Source: Microbulbifer variabilis ATCC 700307
Lineage (GTDB): Bacteria > Pseudomonadota > Gammaproteobacteria > Pseudomonadales > Cellvibrionaceae
Assembly (NCBI RefSeq): GCF_000380565.1
Contig: NZ_AQYJ01000029.1
Coordinates: forward strand, 682,001 to 746,000
Direction: 5' to 3'
Length of the DNA stretch: 64,000 nt
Under the pieces are notes generated by a model that was given only the letters and a program-made list of their open reading frames with translations, was not told where the DNA came from and did no database searches. This document shows positions 8,791-17,760 of this stretch, one piece after another. The position numbers and the translations under genes are program-made. How positions within the stretch are numbered: the stretch's first letter is position 1; the number at the start of each line of letters is the position of its first letter.

Positions 8791-8884
8791 TTTGTGAAGA
8801 GTTTGTGCTACAGGTTATGGATTTCGGTAGGTCAACCATTAAAAATAATTATATGTTAGTGATAAAATATATTAGAATATAACT

Positions 8885-9769
8885 TTAATATAGGTTTGGA
8901 TATCTTGAGTTGAACTCCTTTATCGCTTTGAAATTGTAAGGAGTGGGGATATTCATCTTCCTTCCGAGTTCAACGATATGGCCATTTAAGGAGGCAATTT
9001 CAGTTTTTTTATTCTCTTTGATATCCTGGTAAGTGGATGGGTAATGATTCATATCCTTTACTCTATGATAAATGTTGTCCCAAAGAGTCTCTTTACTTTG
9101 ATCAAATTCAATCTTTCTTGATAAAATATCATATGACTCAAAGTATGTATTTCTTATCCTTTTAGTTATTTTTTCGTCTTCGAATAAACCTTTATAGTTC
9201 TTTAAATAAATCGCAGAGAATATATTGGTTGAGCAGTTAAAGATGGCTTTTATAGCTCTCTGCTGAGAGATCTGTTTGGTTGTAGCTATCTCAATTTCTG
9301 CATCCTTAAATACGGAATATATTTTACATGTGTGCTCACTTTTTTCTATAAGAAAGCCTTTACCTCTAATGTAAGTGAGCTGATTGCCACGCAAATTAAA
9401 TCCGTCATTAACAACAGCGATGAAAGTATTCCTTTCACTTGAGCCTATAAATTCGGATGTGTCAAAAATACAATTTTGCAGCAAAATATTGATTTTTGAC
9501 TTGATCTTGCTTTTGGCTAAAAGGTCCAGATTTTCTTTTACATCAAAAAGCTTGGAAGTTAACAGTACAATGTCATAAGTGATGCCGTTTTTTAATGCTT
9601 TAGAAACTGGAGGGAAATTATACTTTTTGTTATTGATGTAAAGTTGTCTTCCAACTTTTTCAGCTTTTCGGCCTATGACGTCTACATGGTACTGCGCATT
9701 GTAAAGTTTTGTAGCTAGATATGAGCCAACTGAACCTGCTCCAAGAACTAATATTTTCTCGTCTTTCAT
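8885..9769 (-). CDS. ketopantoate reductase (PanE/ApbA)-family protein
   Basis: A 294-residue protein. The N-terminus has the NAD(P)-binding glycine motif LGAGSVGSYLA, followed by a Rossmann core with VLLTSKLFDV in place of the usual VKAxD segment and an Asn/Cys-containing LLQNCIF, as in PanE. The C-terminal half is helical, with the NCSTNIFSA and SLNGHIVELGRKMNIPTPYN segments typical of the ApbA_C domain. PanE reduces 2-dehydropantoate in coenzyme A synthesis, but divergent paralogues are common and the weakly conserved central part argues for a different 2-oxoacid. The very AT-rich coding sequence suggests recent acquisition. It is monocistronic. Confidence 0.8.
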   Translation of the reverse strand: MKDEKILVLGAGSVGSYLATKLYNAQYHVDVIGRKAEKVGRQLYINNKKYNFPPVSKALKNGITYDIVLLTSKLFDVKENLDLLAKSKIKSKINILLQNCIFDTSEFIGSSERNTFIAVVNDGFNLRGNQLTYIRGKGFLIEKSEHTCKIYSVFKDAEIEIATTKQISQQRAIKAIFNCSTNIFSAIYLKNYKGLFEDEKITKRIRNTYFESYDILSRKIEFDQSKETLWDNIYHRVKDMNHYPSTYQDIKENKKTEIASLNGHIVELGRKMNIPTPYNFKAIKEFNSRYPNLY

Positions 9770-10157
9770 GGTAACTTTTCACATTTTATGATTGATAGCA
9801 CAAATTAGCGCGGGCACTTTCTGTAGATGGGTACTTTAAGTGGAACAATCAATAAGTGTAGCGTAATTAAAAGACTTTCTTCTCTTAGGCACGACATTCA
9901 TTATGTCTTTCTATATATGACCTGTTAACTATTCTGTACAGCGGTAATGGTTAAGTAAAGGTCAACAAGACTTGAGCTCATTTAAGTCATCAATTGTCAA
10001 AAATTTGATGTGTTTTATTTGGTATATCTCTAGGTTAAAATCGATGGTGTAAATCCTTAGTTACGTGCCGCTAAACCCCTTGGGCCATCATCTGAGTAAC
10101 TTAACTATGATTGGATTTTTTTTATTTCCACTTTCAGGTAAATTGAGTCAGTAATTA
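9770..10157. other. gene-free intergenic region
   Basis: 388 bases between the divergent PanE-like gene and the small membrane protein. No supported open frame, hairpin terminator or operator was found. Promoters for both flanking genes must lie here, but none stands out. Confidence 0.5.
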
Positions 10158-10547
10158 ATGTATAAGCCAAGCCAGCTGGATAAAATAATGAGAGGCATAA
10201 TGCTTGGTTTTATCCCTCCTACATTTGCTTTATTCGCATATATTGCATTTTTTGCCAGAGGAGCAAGAACTGCAGTGGGAGTAAGCGATGTTGGTGATTT
10301 GTTATTTCTATCTTATGGAGAAATATTAATTGCATCATATATTTTTCTTTATATTGTTTCAGCAGTACTAGGTTATTTTATTGGATGGGATGGCTTTAGG
10401 TTGGTGGCGAAAAAAACAGGTGGGACTGTTGAAAAGATAAAGTTCCCTAGGAAAGTATCGGATCGGGTATTTGGTCCCAAAGTAGATATGGATGCCAAGA
10501 TAATCAGTCCGAGAGAGCGAGTGGAGATGATGCATGATAAATCGTAG
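10158..10547 (+). CDS. small hypothetical membrane protein
   Basis: 129 residues, not recognised. Two hydrophobic segments are visible, near residues 13-32 (FIPPTFALFAYIAFF) and 52-75 (ILIASYIFLYIVSAVLGYFIGW), followed by a cytoplasmic-looking basic C-terminal half. It is transcribed toward the metal-efflux operon but separated from it by about 100 bases containing an A/T-flanked inverted repeat, so it is probably a separate unit. Function unknown. Confidence 0.55.
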   Translation: MYKPSQLDKIMRGIMLGFIPPTFALFAYIAFFARGARTAVGVSDVGDLLFLSYGEILIASYIFLYIVSAVLGYFIGWDGFRLVAKKTGGTVEKIKFPRKVSDRVFGPKVDMDAKIISPRERVEMMHDKS

Positions 10548-10570
10548 TTGATATAGGTTTATACCATCAG

Positions 10571-10595
10571 AAAAACCTATTGACGATCGGTTTTT
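10571..10595. repeat. inverted repeat before the BlaI-type repressor gene
   Basis: AAAAACC (10571-10577) pairs with GGTTTTT (10589-10595). The structure can end transcription from 10158-10547, or it may be part of the operator region of the repressor gene 50 bases downstream. A closely similar AAAAAACCGA/TCGGTTTTTT repeat occurs at 12024-12050 in the same operon. Confidence 0.4.
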
Positions 10596-10646
10596 GACGT
10601 TCTACCATCACTCAAAGAATGATTTTCACTGTTGGAATAATGGTCT

Positions 10647-11033
10647 ATGCGACTTGGCGATCTTGAGAAACAGGTGCTCCAATATCTCTGGGATAGAAAA
10701 TCTGCGGATGCCAAACAGGTCCACTCGGACTTGAGCCGGGCCCGTGGAGGATCTCTCAATACCATCCAAAGCACGCTGGACCGCCTCTACAAGAAAGGTT
10801 TGCTGTCCCGGGAGAAGCAGGGGCATGCATTCCAATACAGCCCGGCAGTGGAGCGCTATGAGTTTGTCGGGCAGCTGATTCAAGACGTTACTCGTGAGTT
10901 TGTTGATGATGAGAACGGGCTGGTAGCCGCATTTACCTCTATCTCATCGGAACTGAGCGAAAGTCAATTAGAGCAACTGGAGCAGTTGATCGAAAGCCAG
11001 AAGGTAAAACGCCAGCAGGGTGATCGCGAATGA
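10647..11033 (+). CDS. BlaI/MecI/CopY-family repressor
   Basis: A 128-residue DNA-binding protein with the penicillinase-repressor winged helix: LGDLEKQVLQYLWDR at the start, then the recognition helix region NTIQSTLDRLYKKGLL, a wing (REKQGHAFQYSP) and a C-terminal helical dimerisation part. BlaI/MecI repressors are cleaved by a partner M56 membrane peptidase. CopY relatives respond to metal through a C-terminal CxC motif, and no cysteine is present here. The downstream M56 gene overlaps by four bases (ATGA), forming the usual repressor/sensor pair. Because CzcCBA genes follow directly, it probably represses metal efflux. Confidence 0.88.
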   Translation: MRLGDLEKQVLQYLWDRKSADAKQVHSDLSRARGGSLNTIQSTLDRLYKKGLLSREKQGHAFQYSPAVERYEFVGQLIQDVTREFVDDENGLVAAFTSISSELSESQLEQLEQLIESQKVKRQQGDRE

Positions 11034-11983
11034 TTTTGGGGCAGGTTGCACTCTGGCTAAACCTGCTGACTATTGCGGCGCTTGGCCTGTTTGTCGGCAT
11101 TATACTGGTGTCAGCTGCCTGCCTTTCTGCTTCCCGGCATTCACTTCGCTTGTCTGCCAGTAGTCGGCGTTTACTGCTATGGAGCGCGGTATTGCTGCCG
11201 TGGTTCGCGGCTTTCTCTGCCGCTGTTATCCTGGCATTCCCAAACCTTTTAGGGGGCGTTGCATCTCTGGCGCACTGGCACCATATCAACGCTTTTAATC
11301 TCTACAGTTGGCATGGTGTTTTTACCATTGCGTTTCTTTTCCTTACCGGGTTTTTGGTGTTTCAAAGTTTTAAACGAGTTCATCGTCATTTGGCGCAGCT
11401 CCGATTGTTAATGCAACTTTGCGAAAGGGATAAGTCTGATCAGAGTATTATCCAGGCCCAGGGTCCCCAAGCTTTCACCAGTGGTCTGCTCCGTCCACAA
11501 GGGTTTTATACCAGCGGTCTGCGAGACCAGTTAACAGCGGAAGAGTTTGAGGTGGTGCGCCTACATGAGGAAGCCCATGCGCAAAAATTTGATCCTCTGA
11601 AGAAATTAATATTCGCTTTGTTTGCCAGCTTTTTCCCTACGCGTTTGGGGAATTATCTGAATCGGCAGATGGCGCTGTGTATGGAGCAGCGTGCAGACGC
11701 TTATGCCCATAGGCAGGGGTGGAGTGAGACCTTTATCGCCCAAACCCTGCTTAAGGTAACCCGTATCTCCAATGGGTTGCAGCCCAAAGAGAGAAGTTCA
11801 GCATTGGTCTGTTATTTCGCTCTTGACCAGTTGGATGCCCGTATACGTTACTTGCTGTCTGATAATAAGGGGCGCAACTTATCCCCTTTATTGTTAGCTG
11901 GATTGTTTGTAGTTCTCACTGGCACTTGCCTTGTGTCGGTGGATGCGCTCCACCACACCGTCGAAACCCTGTTCTCCCACTAA
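11030..11983 (+). CDS. M56 (BlaR1/MecR1-type) membrane metallopeptidase
   Basis: A 317-residue membrane protein with hydrophobic segments near residues 5-30, 45-70, 90-115 and at the C-terminus (about 285-310). Between them lies the zinc-peptidase site HEEAH at about 179-183. BlaR1 proteins carry a C-terminal penicillin-sensor domain, which is absent here: the protein ends shortly after the last helix. It therefore belongs to the short M56 proteins that pair with BlaI-type repressors in metal or stress operons. The inferred role is to cleave or inactivate the repressor at 10647 when metal is sensed. The next gene, czcC, starts 11 bases downstream. Confidence 0.85.
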   Translation: MILGQVALWLNLLTIAALGLFVGIILVSAACLSASRHSLRLSASSRRLLLWSAVLLPWFAAFSAAVILAFPNLLGGVASLAHWHHINAFNLYSWHGVFTIAFLFLTGFLVFQSFKRVHRHLAQLRLLMQLCERDKSDQSIIQAQGPQAFTSGLLRPQGFYTSGLRDQLTAEEFEVVRLHEEAHAQKFDPLKKLIFALFASFFPTRLGNYLNRQMALCMEQRADAYAHRQGWSETFIAQTLLKVTRISNGLQPKERSSALVCYFALDQLDARIRYLLSDNKGRNLSPLLLAGLFVVLTGTCLVSVDALHHTVETLFSH

Positions 11984-11993
11984 GGAAGCCGAA

Positions 11994-13307
11994 GTGTTTA
12001 ATTGTTTGCGTTTAGTCATAACTAAAAAACCGACTATAGATCGGTTTTTTATGGCCGGGGCTGTGTTCATTTCAGTCGCATTGAGTGGGGCCCTTAGGGC
12101 AGAGCAGGGCGAGGAGTTATCGGGCCTCACTTATGAGCAGGCAATTCTTAAAAGCTTGCAAAATCACCCTGAACTGGCGGGTTACCGATATCAGTTTGAA
12201 GCTGTGGATGCTCTATCCGAGCACGCCAAGCTAGGACCACGACCGGAGCTTAGTGTTGCCGCTGAGGGGGTGGGAGAGGATAAGAGCAGCGATGGCAACG
12301 ACAGTTCCCAGGTAACAGTCGGCATCAGTTGGCTATTACAGGGTGATCTCGCAGAAAAACGTGTATTGGCTGCACGCAGCAAGACTCCTGTGATTGAGGC
12401 CCAAAAGCAGGTTCTTGAATTGGAAATTGCCGCTAATACCGCGCGTTACTTTTTCCAGGTCCTGGCGCACCAGGAACGCCTGAAAATTGCTAAAACAGCT
12501 GTCGACCTGGCTCGCAATATGACCGCTGAAATTAATCGTCAGGTTAGTGTTGGCAGAACGAATGAAGCCGATGCTTTTCGGGCTGAAGTCGATTTGCAGC
12601 GTCGACTCTTAGCTGTGGAAGATGTCGAACACGAATTGGATATTGCCAGATATCAATTAGCTGCCCAGTGGGGCTCCAGAGAGCCCAGCTTTCTTGGGGT
12701 GGCGGGCTCTCTTTCCAGTGTCATTCCAGAAGTTGATTTATCTAGATTGCGAAGCTTGGTTGCGAGCAACCCAAATTTGGAAATATTCATGAGCCGCGAG
12801 CGCGTGAAGCAGGCGGAAATTGATTTGGCACGTGCAGAAGCGGGCATTCAGTGGCGGATTGATACAGGAATTCGTCGCAACGAAGCGAGCGGAGATTATG
12901 GATTGGTGGCCGGCTTCGCAATCCCACTAGGAAAGGGCGATCGCAATCGCGGCAAGGTATCTGCTTTGAAGGCGGAACAGAATCGTTTCCGAGCAGAAAG
13001 AAATGCGAAAGAGATTGCATTGGATACACAACTCTTTGTGATGACCCAAAGGCTACAGCATCACCGGCACGTGGCTGCCGCCTTGAATGAAAAGATGATT
13101 CCCAGTCTGGATAAGGCGCTCACCGCTACGCAAAAAGCCTATCGACGTGGCCGCTATAACTACTCGGAATTGGCACTAGCCCAACAGGGACTTACCGATG
13201 CGCAGCTTTCACTGCTCCAGGCACAGTACAACGCACACCTTAGCCTGATTGAAATTGAAAAACTCACCGGCCTGTCAGTGGCACAGATAAGCGAGAGCGA
13301 GATATGA
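11994..13307 (+). CDS. czcC: CzcC-like outer-membrane efflux protein (TolC family)
   Basis: About 437 residues. I place the start at the GTG at 11994, because AAGGAAG lies just before it and translation from there gives a signal peptide with a basic n-region, ending near GALRA-EQG. The ATG at 12051 lacks both. The mature protein has the long heptad-rich helices and the two-fold repeat of outer-membrane efflux proteins, with AANTARYFFQVLAHQERLKIA in the first half and a matching YRRGRYNYSELALAQQGLTDA near the C-terminus. It forms the outer-membrane channel of the CzcCBA RND pump. Its stop overlaps the czcB start by four bases. Confidence 0.88.
   Translation: MFNCLRLVITKKPTIDRFFMAGAVFISVALSGALRAEQGEELSGLTYEQAILKSLQNHPELAGYRYQFEAVDALSEHAKLGPRPELSVAAEGVGEDKSSDGNDSSQVTVGISWLLQGDLAEKRVLAARSKTPVIEAQKQVLELEIAANTARYFFQVLAHQERLKIAKTAVDLARNMTAEINRQVSVGRTNEADAFRAEVDLQRRLLAVEDVEHELDIARYQLAAQWGSREPSFLGVAGSLSSVIPEVDLSRLRSLVASNPNLEIFMSRERVKQAEIDLARAEAGIQWRIDTGIRRNEASGDYGLVAGFAIPLGKGDRNRGKVSALKAEQNRFRAERNAKEIALDTQLFVMTQRLQHHRHVAAALNEKMIPSLDKALTATQKAYRRGRYNYSELALAQQGLTDAQLSLLQAQYNAHLSLIEIEKLTGLSVAQISESEI
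12024..12050. repeat. terminator-like perfect inverted repeat at the 5' end of czcC
   Basis: AAAAAACCGA (12024-12033) and TCGGTTTTTT (12041-12050) are exact reverse complements around a 7-base loop, ending in six Ts. It lies at codons 11-19 of czcC if the GTG start is used, or immediately before the alternative ATG at 12051. It could act as a bidirectional intrinsic terminator or attenuator between the regulator pair and the pump genes. Confidence 0.5.
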
Positions 13308-14533
13308 GATCCGCAGTTTTTTCCAGCCTGATATTCAGTGCTTTACTTTCTTTGTTACTTAGTGGCAGCGGCAGTGTCTATGCGGCCGGAGCTGTCGCAG
13401 GGGCGGAACCGGAAAAAGGGCCCAATCGTGGGCGCATGTTGCGAGAAGGTGATTTTGCCGTTGAGCTAAGTATTTATGAAACTGGTGTTCCCCCGGAGTT
13501 TCGGGTTTGGGTGAGTAATGATGGAGAGCTGGTTAATCCTCAGCAGGTTGATCTTAAAGTGGTTCTTACAAGGCTTGGAGATGGAGAGGATCACATCGAG
13601 TTCAGGCCCGAGGGGGATTATCTGCGTGGTGATATGGTGATCTATGAGCCCCACTCATTTGTTGTGACTCTAACAGCCAAGTACCAGGGGCAAGAACACC
13701 GTTGGCAATATGATAACTTTGAGGGGCGAACCCGTATTGAATCCGCTATTGCTGAATCCATGGAAATTGATACGGAAACCGTTGGCCCAGCCAGGATGAG
13801 TGAAACCAGCCGCGCTTACGGCAGGCTTATTGTAGACCCAGAGCAGGTACGTGAAATTAGTGCACGTTTCGACGGCTATGTAGAAGCTGTGCAGGTGGGA
13901 TTGGGGGAGCGCGTTAAAAAAGGGCAACCCCTAATTGCCATTAACAGCAATCAAAACCTAAACACCTACACTATTCAATCACCAATTGCCGGTGTAGTTG
14001 TCCAGCGCAATGTAAACCCTGGTGAACAGACCGCAGGTCGAGTTTTATTAACGGTTGCCGATGATACTGCTTTGTTGGCAGAGCTGGATGTTTTTCCCTC
14101 GACACGCCCCCAGATTCGCCAGGGCGCGCCCGTTTCCGTCAATATCAAGTCCTTGGATACTCCTCTGCTCGGGGTAGTGAAACAAATTGATACTTTGATG
14201 AAACCCAATCAGGCCACCGCCGTTCGAGTGTCACTGCAAGATATTCCCGCAGGCCTCGCACCGGGTTCTTTTGTAAGCGGCGATATCCAAGTTGCTGAAT
14301 ATGAGGTGCCTCTTGCCGTCAAGCGTTCCGGTTTACAGGCGTTCCGCGATTTTACTGTCGTTTATGCCAAGGTGGGCGACCAGTATGAAGTGCGTATGTT
14401 GGAGTTAGGGCGTGAAGCCGGTGATTGGGTTGAAGTGCTGGGGGGGATTCGACCGGGAATCGAGTATGTCACCGGTAACAGCTACATCATTAAAGCGGAC
14501 ATTGAAAAGTCCGGTGCATCCCACGATCACTGA
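13304..14533 (+). CDS. czcB: CzcB-like periplasmic adaptor (membrane-fusion protein)
   Basis: A 409-residue exported adaptor with a signal peptide ending near SVYA-AGA. Residues 35-150 form an extra N-terminal beta domain of the type found in heavy-metal adaptors. The standard adaptor core follows: a barrel-sandwich (lipoyl) domain with DGYVEAVQVGLGERVKKGQP and IQSPIAGVVVQRNVNPGEQ, a beta-barrel, and a membrane-proximal domain with GLQAFRDFTVVYAK. The alpha hairpin is short. A C-terminal SGASHDH could bind metal. It links CzcA to CzcC and may hand metal to the pump. It overlaps czcC by four bases and lies nine bases before czcA. Confidence 0.9.
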   Translation: MRSAVFSSLIFSALLSLLLSGSGSVYAAGAVAGAEPEKGPNRGRMLREGDFAVELSIYETGVPPEFRVWVSNDGELVNPQQVDLKVVLTRLGDGEDHIEFRPEGDYLRGDMVIYEPHSFVVTLTAKYQGQEHRWQYDNFEGRTRIESAIAESMEIDTETVGPARMSETSRAYGRLIVDPEQVREISARFDGYVEAVQVGLGERVKKGQPLIAINSNQNLNTYTIQSPIAGVVVQRNVNPGEQTAGRVLLTVADDTALLAELDVFPSTRPQIRQGAPVSVNIKSLDTPLLGVVKQIDTLMKPNQATAVRVSLQDIPAGLAPGSFVSGDIQVAEYEVPLAVKRSGLQAFRDFTVVYAKVGDQYEVRMLELGREAGDWVEVLGGIRPGIEYVTGNSYIIKADIEKSGASHDH

Positions 14534-14542
14534 GGGTTCGAC

Positions 14543-17500
14543 ATGCTTGAGTACTTGATAAGAACCTCAATTCAAAATCGCGGACTGGTTATTGCCCTTG
14601 TGCTATTACTGTGCGGTTTGGGGATTTGGAATTTCACCCGGCTGCCCATTGATGCAGTACCAGATATTACCAATATCCAGGTGGTTATTAATACGGAGGC
14701 ACCGGGGTATACCCCAAAAGAAGTTGAGCAACGGGTTACATACCCTGTGGAAAATGCAATGGCTGGATTGCCGAGCCTTGCTTATACACGTTCCGTTTCG
14801 CGGTATGGGTTGTCCCAGGTTACGGTGATTTTTGAAGATGGCACCGATATTTATTTTGCCCGCCAGTTAGTGAATGAACGGCTCACTAGTGTACGTGGTG
14901 CACTGCCTGCTGGTTTGGAGCCGGAGCTTGGACCCATCGCCACGGGTCTTGGTGAAATTTTTATGTTCACAGTGGACTCTGAACCTGGAGCCACCAATGC
15001 TGATGGCAGTGCCGTAACACCTAAAGACTTGCGTTCGGTGCATGACTGGATTGTGCGCCCGCAGTTACTGCGTGTACCTGGTGTGGTGGAAGTCAATCCG
15101 ATCGGCGGGTTCAAGAGAGAAATTCTGATTGCTATAGAGCCGGATAAACTGCTGGCATTCGGCCTGACGCAGGAAGACCTGATTCGCTCGATCGAGGAGA
15201 ATAATCGTAACCGCGGTGTAGGCTTTATTGAACACAGTGGCGCCCAGTGGTTGTTGCGGGTTCCGGGGCAGGCAAGCTCGTTAGAGACACTGAAGGATTT
15301 CCTGGTTGCGGAAGTGAATGGCGTTGCTATTCGCCTTGGCGACTTGGCCAAGATCGAAGAGGGGCGCGAAATGCGCACCGGGGCGGCTACTCAGAACGGC
15401 AGGGAAGTGGTGATGAGCACCGTTTTCATGCTGGTTGGCGAAAATAGTCGCACCGTTGCAGGTGCAGTTGGTGAAAAGCTAGAGGATATCAAACAGAGCC
15501 TACCGCCTGGTATCACATTGACTGCGGTTTATGATCGTACAGGTCTGGTTGACCAGACATTGCGCACGATCCAAACCAATCTTATGGAAGGTGCGCTGCT
15601 GGTTATCGCGGTTCTTTTCCTGCTGCTGGGGAATGTTCGCGCAGCAATTCTCACTGCGCTGGTCATTCCGGTAGCCATGTTAATGACTATCACCGGCATG
15701 GTTCAGGCCCGCGTAAGTGCAAACCTGATGAGTCTGGGGGCGCTGGACTTTGGCTTGTTGGTGGATGGGGCCATCATTATTGTCGAGAACTGTCTGCGAC
15801 GTCTCAGCGAATCCGCCCGCGAGCGTGGCCAGTTGAGTCTTAAAGAGCGGCTTACCCTGGTATTTCAATCGACGCGGGAAGTGATTCGCCCGGCCATGTT
15901 TGGTGTTTTCATTATCACAGCCGTGTATTTACCCATTTTTGCCCTGACCGGAGTGGAGGGCAAGATGTTCCATCCGATGGCAATTACCGTGGTGATTGCG
16001 CTGCTTTCTGCGATGTTTCTTTCCATCACTTTGGTGCCAGCCGGCATAGCGCTGCTATTTCGCAAACCGGTGATCGAAAAGAAAAACCCTGCACTTGAGA
16101 AGCTGAATAGCTTTTATCGCCCGGCCTTGGAGTTTGCACTGCGCCAGCGTGGCATGGTTGTCGCTATTGCTGCGCTACTGGTGTTGGTTTCCTGTTATAC
16201 GGCAAGCAGAATGGGTAGCGAATTTGTGCCGAATCTGGATGAAGGCGATATTGCCATGCACGCCTTGCGTATTCCCGGCACATCCCTGGAACAAGCGATT
16301 GCACTACAAAAATCCTTGGAGGAGCGGATTAAAGAGTTGCCCGAAGTGGAGCGTGTATTCGCCAAAATTGGTACTGCGGAAGTGGCTACCGATGCCGTTC
16401 CCCCAAGTGTTGCCGATAACTTTATTATCCTAAAACCCAGGTCTCAGTGGCCAGATCCGGATAAGCCGAAAGAGCAATTGGTAGAAGAGCTGGCAAAGCT
16501 GGTAGAGCCAATCCCCGGCAACCGCTATGAATTTCTCCAGCCAATCCAGATGCGCTTTAACGAGCTTTTAGCTGGGGTGCGTGCGGAATTGGCGATCAAA
16601 GTCTTTGGCGATGACTTTGAGCAATTAGAGCGTTTGGGCGGTGAAATTGAAGCGGCTATTGGCAGTGTAGAAGGCGTTGCTGATATACAGATGGAGCAAA
16701 CCAGCGGTTTACCGGTTCTCGCCATTGTTCCTGACCAGGCCGCACTAACCCAGTATGGGCTGGCTATCAATCAGGTACAGGAGCAGCTGGCAACCGCCCT
16801 GGGAGGTACGGTTGCTGGCCGCTTTTATGAAGGAGACCGCCGCACCGATATTGTTGTGCGTTTGCCAGAGGTATTGCGCCAGGATTTGGATGCGCTAAAG
16901 AAACTGCCGATTCATCGACCCAATGGCAACTATGTGCCCCTGGAGGAAATTGCCAGCTTGGAACTCACTGCCGGTATCAATCAGGTTTTCCGCGAGAACG
17001 GTAAACGCAGGGTAGTGGTAACGGCCAATGTGCGGGGTAGGGATCTGGGTAGCTTTGTTGCTGATGTACAGCAGTCCGTTTCCGATAAAGTGGAAATACC
17101 ACCCGGTTACTGGGTTGAATACGGCGGAACCTATCAAACGCTACAGTCTGCTACTGAACGCTTATCGATTGTAGTGCCGCTGACCCTTGTGTTGATTATG
17201 GGGCTTCTCCTGCTGGCACTTCGCTCCATAAAAGATGCGGCAATTATTTTTACCGGTATACCCCTCGCATTAACCGGCGGTGTGCTCTCTTTAATGTTGC
17301 GGGATATCCCTTTCTCCATTTCCGCAGCCGTTGGTTTTATCGCACTTTCCGGGATTGCCATCCTTAACGGCCTGGTAATGGTTTCCTTTATTCGGGATCT
17401 GCGTGACCAAGGTTACAGCATAGAAAAGGCCATTATTGAGGGCGCCCTGATCCGCTTACGTCCGGTCATTAGTACCGCACTGGTTGCCTCACTCGGTTTT

Positions 17501-17698
17501 GTGCCCATGGCCCTGAATACTGGTATTGGCTCTGAAGTACAGCGCCCACTGGCTACGGTGGTTATTGGCGGTATTGTCTCATCAACAATCCTGACGCTTT
17601 TAGTCTTACCGGCACTCTACAGAATTTTACATGGCAGGAATGCCAAGTCTGAGAGCTTACAAGATAACCCTGAAGTGGCTCTGGCTGGAGCCAGTTAA
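14543..17698 (+). CDS. czcA: CzcA-like heavy-metal RND efflux pump
   Basis: A 1051-residue inner-membrane RND transporter of normal family length. It has the N-terminal helix, two periplasmic porter loops and twelve membrane segments. The fourth helix carries DFGLLVDGAIIIVEN, the acidic Asp/Asp/Glu motif of heavy-metal (HME) pumps that export divalent ions such as Zn, Co, Cd or Ni. Cu/Ag pumps of the CusA type differ at this place. Other hallmarks are IDAVPDITNIQVVINTEAPG near the N-terminus and GIAILNGLVMVSFI near the C-terminus. The pump uses the proton gradient to move metal from periplasm or cytoplasm to the outside with CzcB and CzcC. Zinc is the most likely substrate, by inference. Confidence 0.93.
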   Translation: MLEYLIRTSIQNRGLVIALVLLLCGLGIWNFTRLPIDAVPDITNIQVVINTEAPGYTPKEVEQRVTYPVENAMAGLPSLAYTRSVSRYGLSQVTVIFEDGTDIYFARQLVNERLTSVRGALPAGLEPELGPIATGLGEIFMFTVDSEPGATNADGSAVTPKDLRSVHDWIVRPQLLRVPGVVEVNPIGGFKREILIAIEPDKLLAFGLTQEDLIRSIEENNRNRGVGFIEHSGAQWLLRVPGQASSLETLKDFLVAEVNGVAIRLGDLAKIEEGREMRTGAATQNGREVVMSTVFMLVGENSRTVAGAVGEKLEDIKQSLPPGITLTAVYDRTGLVDQTLRTIQTNLMEGALLVIAVLFLLLGNVRAAILTALVIPVAMLMTITGMVQARVSANLMSLGALDFGLLVDGAIIIVENCLRRLSESARERGQLSLKERLTLVFQSTREVIRPAMFGVFIITAVYLPIFALTGVEGKMFHPMAITVVIALLSAMFLSITLVPAGIALLFRKPVIEKKNPALEKLNSFYRPALEFALRQRGMVVAIAALLVLVSCYTASRMGSEFVPNLDEGDIAMHALRIPGTSLEQAIALQKSLEERIKELPEVERVFAKIGTAEVATDAVPPSVADNFIILKPRSQWPDPDKPKEQLVEELAKLVEPIPGNRYEFLQPIQMRFNELLAGVRAELAIKVFGDDFEQLERLGGEIEAAIGSVEGVADIQMEQTSGLPVLAIVPDQAALTQYGLAINQVQEQLATALGGTVAGRFYEGDRRTDIVVRLPEVLRQDLDALKKLPIHRPNGNYVPLEEIASLELTAGINQVFRENGKRRVVVTANVRGRDLGSFVADVQQSVSDKVEIPPGYWVEYGGTYQTLQSATERLSIVVPLTLVLIMGLLLLALRSIKDAAIIFTGIPLALTGGVLSLMLRDIPFSISAAVGFIALSGIAILNGLVMVSFIRDLRDQGYSIEKAIIEGALIRLRPVISTALVASLGFVPMALNTGIGSEVQRPLATVVIGGIVSSTILTLLVLPALYRILHGRNAKSESLQDNPEVALAGAS

Positions 17699-17760
17699 CT
17701 GGGCCTGTGTGCGCTTTGGTTCACAAGAATTTAGAACTTTAAAAACGGGAGATAGTAACG

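Noticed and set aside
7933-11983. BlaI/M56 pair as regulators of the class D beta-lactamase
   Set aside because: They are separated by about 1.9 kb with opposite-strand and unrelated genes, and the M56 protein has no penicillin-sensor domain. Left only as a weak possibility.
11931-11993. Upstream ATG at 11931 as the czcC start
   Set aside because: It would put 21 residues inside the M56 gene and hide the signal peptide; the GTG at 11994 has a ribosome site and a proper signal peptide.
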